From the NCBI RefSeq assembly GCF_001881565.1, contig NZ_MPDJ01000016.1:12251-67254 (forward strand): a DNA stretch of 55,004 nucleotides, written 5' to 3'. The notes beneath the pieces are model-generated. The model was not told where the DNA came from. It did no database searches and worked only from the letters and a program-made list of their open reading frames with translations. This stretch comes from Eisenbergiella tayi. Lineage in GTDB: Bacteria; Bacillota; Clostridia; Lachnospirales; Lachnospiraceae. Positions 53,301 through 55,004 of this stretch are shown in pieces. Position 1 is the stretch's first letter; each line of letters starts with the position of its first letter. The position numbers were made by a program, and so were the translations under genes.

Positions 53301-54122
53301 TATGTATGCAGACAGAAGGTGGCGAAGCCCGTCGTATTCATCCCCGTGTTCCCCGGAACGAACTGCGAATACGACAGCACAAAGGCTTTTGAAAGAGCGG
53401 GAGCCAGCGTGGTGACCAAGGTGTTTAAAAACCTGAGCGCTGAGGATATCCGTGAATCCGTGGCGGAATTTGAAAAGGCGATCAATGATGCCCAAATCAT
53501 CATGTTCCCCGGCGGATTCTCCGCAGGCGATGAGCCGGATGGAAGTGCCAAATTTTTTGCAACCGCATTCCAGAATGCCAGGATTAAGGAAGCTGTCATG
53601 AAGCTGGTGAATGAGCGTGACGGCCTGTGCCTGGGCATCTGCAACGGCTTCCAGGCCCTGATCAAGCTGGGACTGGTTCCCTTCGGTGAAATTGTGGGAC
53701 AGAAGGAGAATTCCCCGACACTGACCTTCAATACCATAAACCGCCACATTTCCAAAATGGTTTATACCAAGGTGGTATCCAACAAGTCACCCTGGCTTGC
53801 AAATGCACAACTTGGCAAGACTTATGTAACACCCGCATCCCATGGAGAAGGCCGTTTTGTAGCGGACGATGAATGGATCAAAAAGCTGTTTGCCAACGGA
53901 CAGGTGGCAACGCAGTACGCGGATCCGGAAGGATATGTTTCCATGGATGAAGAATGGAACGTTAACGGTTCCTATGCGGCGATTGAAGGAATCACCTCTC
54001 CGGACGGACGTATCCTGGGCAAGATGGCCCATGTGGAAAGAAGAGGAGACGGAGTCGCCATTAATATTTATGGAGAACAGGATTTGAAGATCTTTGAATC
54101 CGGGGTTGCTTACTTCAAGTAA
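50331..54122 (+). CDS. purL: Phosphoribosylformylglycinamidine synthase (single chain)
   Basis: A 1263-residue, single-chain FGAM synthase for the fourth step of purine synthesis (FGAR plus glutamine and ATP to FGAM). An N-terminal PurS-like domain is followed by two AIR-synthase-like ATPase halves, with SDHCRHTTFSTE, NHPTEIEPFGGAATCLGG and DFGAGGVSVAIGELADG. The C-terminal glutaminase starts near residue 1000 (VVFIPVFPGTNCEYDS) and has C1104 in LGICNGFQ and H1171/E1173 in SHGEGRF. The ATG at 50331 follows GGAGGAG. An open extension back to 50034 runs into the hairpin and is not used. Alone in its unit; no other pur genes are here. Confidence 0.96.
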   Translation: MGNVRRIYVEKKAPFAVKAKELKGDLKNYLNLKKVEDVRMFIRYDVEHISDEVFEKACKTVFSEPPVDDLYREQITVPENGRVFSVEFLPGQFDQRADSALQCVKFLNEEEDPIIRTAVTYLITGELTDEEFDRIKAYCINPVDSRETDMVKPETLETNFEEPEDVKIFDGFRNLKEEELRELYDSLGLAMTFRDFQHIQNYYVNDENRDPSMTEIRVLDTYWSDHCRHTTFSTELKDVEFGEGYYRTPIESTYQSYLDTREEIFKGRKDKFVCLMDLALMGMRKLKKEGKLQDMEESDEINACSVIVPVEMDYGDGPVTEEWLIFFKNETHNHPTEIEPFGGAATCLGGAIRDPLSGRGYVYQAMRVTGAADPTVPVADTLKGKLSQKKLVRGAADGYSSYGNQIGLATGYVKEVYHPNYVAKRMEIGAVMGAAPRKNVIRETSDPGDIIILLGGRTGRDGCGGATGSSKVHTEESIETCGAEVQKGNAPTERKIQRLFRRAEVSRLIKKCNDFGAGGVSVAIGELADGLRVDLDKVPKKYAGLDGTELAISESQERMAVVVAPGDVDTFLDYAKEENLEAVSVAVVTKEPRLVLTWRGKEIVNISRAFLDTNGAHQETGVYVDIPAEGSSYFDKYAVPEAGEALEAGDAKKAWLTLLSNLNVCSQKGLVEMFDSSIGAASVLMPYGGKYQLTETQAMVAKLPVLKGKTDTVTMMSYGFDPYLSSWSPYHGAVYAVTESMARIVASGGDFHKIRFTFQEYFRRMTEDPKRWSQPFAALLGAFDAQVGYGLPSIGGKDSMSGTFNEIDVPPTLVSFAVDVAKEKDIITPEFKKPGNKVVRFCMERDEYDIPVYESVMELYDKITEMIRDGVIISAYALDSKGAAAALPKMAFGNHLGVELSDDADLEELFENALGDIMAEVPADKINLIDTAYELIGTITKEPMVTFGDVEITLDEMLCAWKGTLEKVFPTKASEETAPVESSLYKADSIYVCRQKVAKPVVFIPVFPGTNCEYDSTKAFERAGASVVTKVFKNLSAEDIRESVAEFEKAINDAQIIMFPGGFSAGDEPDGSAKFFATAFQNARIKEAVMKLVNERDGLCLGICNGFQALIKLGLVPFGEIVGQKENSPTLTFNTINRHISKMVYTKVVSNKSPWLANAQLGKTYVTPASHGEGRFVADDEWIKKLFANGQVATQYADPEGYVSMDEEWNVNGSYAAIEGITSPDGRILGKMAHVERRGDGVAINIYGEQDLKIFESGVAYFK

Positions 54123-54158
54123 GGAATTGCCTTATATTTACAATAATTATAGAAAGAC

Positions 54159-54198
54159 AAGAAATCCCACGGCAGGGTATGCCGTGGGATTTCTTTCG
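54159..54198. terminator. Bidirectional terminator after purL
   Basis: AAGAAATCCCACGGCA (54160-54175) pairs with TGCCGTGGGATTTCTT (54181-54196), with T-rich exits both ways, between convergent purL and the BclA-like gene. Confidence 0.85.
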
Positions 54199-54206
54199 GA
54201 CAGCCA

Positions 54207-54749
54207 TCAGCTGTCCAGCTTTTTTATACTTAAAGTGGCATTGGCATTATTATTAATTATTGCATTCAGATTATCGGGAAGGGTTCTCACAATAAGGAGC
54301 ACCAGATCCAATACATCACCCGAAGATAAAGGAACAATAACACTTGCCGACAAACGCCCGTCAAAGGAGAGGTTGGCAGTGTCATCCTCCGCCAGGGTCT
54401 GGGAACCTCTCGTCTGGGTAAGGATTTCCCCGTTCCTGCGTACGGCAGCCGCCGCTGTGGAAGCCTGGCTGGTATTCAGAAGGATATTATAATTGATTTC
54501 ATAATCCCCGGCAGTCTGTACAGTCAGAGAGTTATTGACTGCAGTGACATTTTTAAGCGGCATGGGAGTATTCAGTTTTACCTGTACCGGAACGTCAGCA
54601 GCAGTGAAAAAAACAAGCTGCGTTCCGCTGTTATAAAGACCTCCGTAAGCGGCAAGGCCTGCCGGTTTGCCTGAAGCCGGCCTGGACAGCCGGGCTTTAT
54701 TGGGGATACAGCCGCCGCATGGATGGCAGCCATTTTGTTTCTGATACAT
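54207..54749 (-). CDS. BclA C-terminal-domain-like spore surface protein
   Basis: A 180-residue protein. A Cys-rich start (GCHPCGGCIPNK) is followed by a beta-jelly-roll segment (AAYGGLYNSGTQLVFF, VNNSLTVQTAGDYEINYNILLNTSQ, then SLSFDGRLSAS-like region and LPDNLNAIINNNANATLSIKKL). This matches the C-terminal trimerising domain of BclA-type exosporium glycoproteins. There is no collagen-like Gly-X-Y stretch and no signal peptide, as expected for spore-coat proteins assembled in the mother cell. An AGGT site precedes the ATG. Confidence 0.75.
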   Translation of the reverse strand: MYQKQNGCHPCGGCIPNKARLSRPASGKPAGLAAYGGLYNSGTQLVFFTAADVPVQVKLNTPMPLKNVTAVNNSLTVQTAGDYEINYNILLNTSQASTAAAAVRRNGEILTQTRGSQTLAEDDTANLSFDGRLSASVIVPLSSGDVLDLVLLIVRTLPDNLNAIINNNANATLSIKKLDS

Positions 54750-54822
54750 AAAATTACCTGCTTTTTCTCTTTATTCCATGGTATGACAAAAAATGCACAT
54801 GGTGATAAGCCATAACAGTACA

Positions 54823-54950
54823 GCCCCTCTCCAGCCTCTGGGCCTGTGTATCCTGCCCGGCCGGCCTTCCTCTCTCCGCTGCCGTTCCCGGCCATGCAGA
54901 GGATCCTGTAAGGGGCGTATAAACTCGCCGGTCCTTAGGCTGCGTCCTGT
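54823..54950 (-). repeat. Giant hairpin, family A, copy 3 (truncated)
   Basis: From about 54896 to 54948, the minus strand reads AGGACGCAGCCTAAGGACC and CCCCTTACAGGATCC, matching the family A core. The sequence before it (about 54823-54895, GC-rich and unrelated to the other copies) would be one arm. The second arm and the loop are missing because the sequence changes abruptly at about 54949-54952 into the adapter-like segment. Confidence 0.75.
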
Positions 54951-54951
54951 G

Positions 54952-54990
54952 CTTGTCTCTTATAACAATCTAGATGTGTATAAGAGCAAG
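54952..54990. other. Sequencing adapter junction (likely artefact)
   Basis: The segment from CTTGTCTCTTATA to TATAAGAGCAAG closely follows two inverted Tn5 mosaic ends joined tail to tail (CTGTCTCTTATACACATCT then AGATGTGTATAAGAGACAG), with a few base errors. This is the junction sequence of transposase-based mate-pair libraries. The last 14 bases after it may come from elsewhere in the genome. Confidence 0.85.
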
Positions 54991-55004
54991 CCTCAAGCAT
55001 AGGC

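Noticed and set aside
51474..53747. Long minus-strand open frame (757 residues)
   Set aside because: It is antisense to purL. The plus strand has clear family motifs throughout; long shadow frames follow from the codon bias.

Overview
The window looks like chromosome from an anaerobic Firmicute of the family Lachnospiraceae (gut Clostridia). The evidence is strong AGGAGG ribosome-binding sites, LplB/YtcP-type sugar permeases with a YesM/YesN two-component pair, many cytoplasmic glycosidases and sulfatases, oxygen-defence proteins typical of anaerobes (superoxide reductase, rubredoxin), and a BclA-like spore-surface protein. I cannot name the species. The right end carries what appears to be a mate-pair library adapter junction inside a hairpin, so the window probably ends at a contig edge.

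Layout. 1-8.4 kb: the end of an unidentified gene, a giant hairpin, a BMP-type nucleoside ABC transporter operon (binding protein, ATPase, two permeases), an M20 dipeptidase and an aldo/keto reductase. 8.5-12.8 kb: a small hypothetical gene, a LacI regulator followed by a strong promoter with operator-like repeats and no open reading frame, and a divergent oxidative-stress/Fe-S group (DUF134 regulator, desulfoferrodoxin, Mrp/NBP35 ATPase) behind a Fur-family box. 12.8-16.7 kb: a second giant hairpin, a nucleotidyltransferase, a GH125 alpha-mannosidase and a PHP phosphoesterase. 16.7-32.8 kb: a glycan-use locus with three sulfatases, an oligosaccharide ABC importer lacking its own ATPase, YesM/YesN, a GH20 hexosaminidase and a GH2 beta-mannosidase. 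None of its enzymes has a signal peptide, so sulfated oligosaccharides are probably imported and dismantled inside the cell. With GH125 nearby, the enzyme set fits mannose- and HexNAc-containing host glycans such as N-glycan pieces; this substrate is inferred.

33.2-38.5 kb: rubredoxin, then a compact five-gene minus-strand operon (zinc-finger protein, SNF2-type helicase, IbrA-like PAPS-reductase-fold protein, GNAT-like protein, IbrB-like ParB-domain protein). This is the best candidate for a poorly described system. 38.7-46 kb: an AraC regulator, a giant hairpin, a GH27 alpha-galactosidase, a small zinc-ribbon protein, a GH99/WbsX-like protein, tRNA-Trp, a HAD phosphatase and a GH42 beta-galactosidase. 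46-55 kb: VanZ-like protein, TetR regulator, two tandem aspartoacylase-family genes (the second has lost its catalytic residues), a giant hairpin, PurL and the BclA-like protein.

The most unusual signal is the giant hairpins (about 240-500 bp). They fall into two families, each with a conserved core between long arms whose sequence is unique to each copy. The core of the first family shows a compensatory base-pair change. The two copies of the second family lie in opposite orientations, and each is followed, downstream in its own orientation, by roughly 1-2 kb in which codon third positions are almost exclusively G or T on the element's sense strand.
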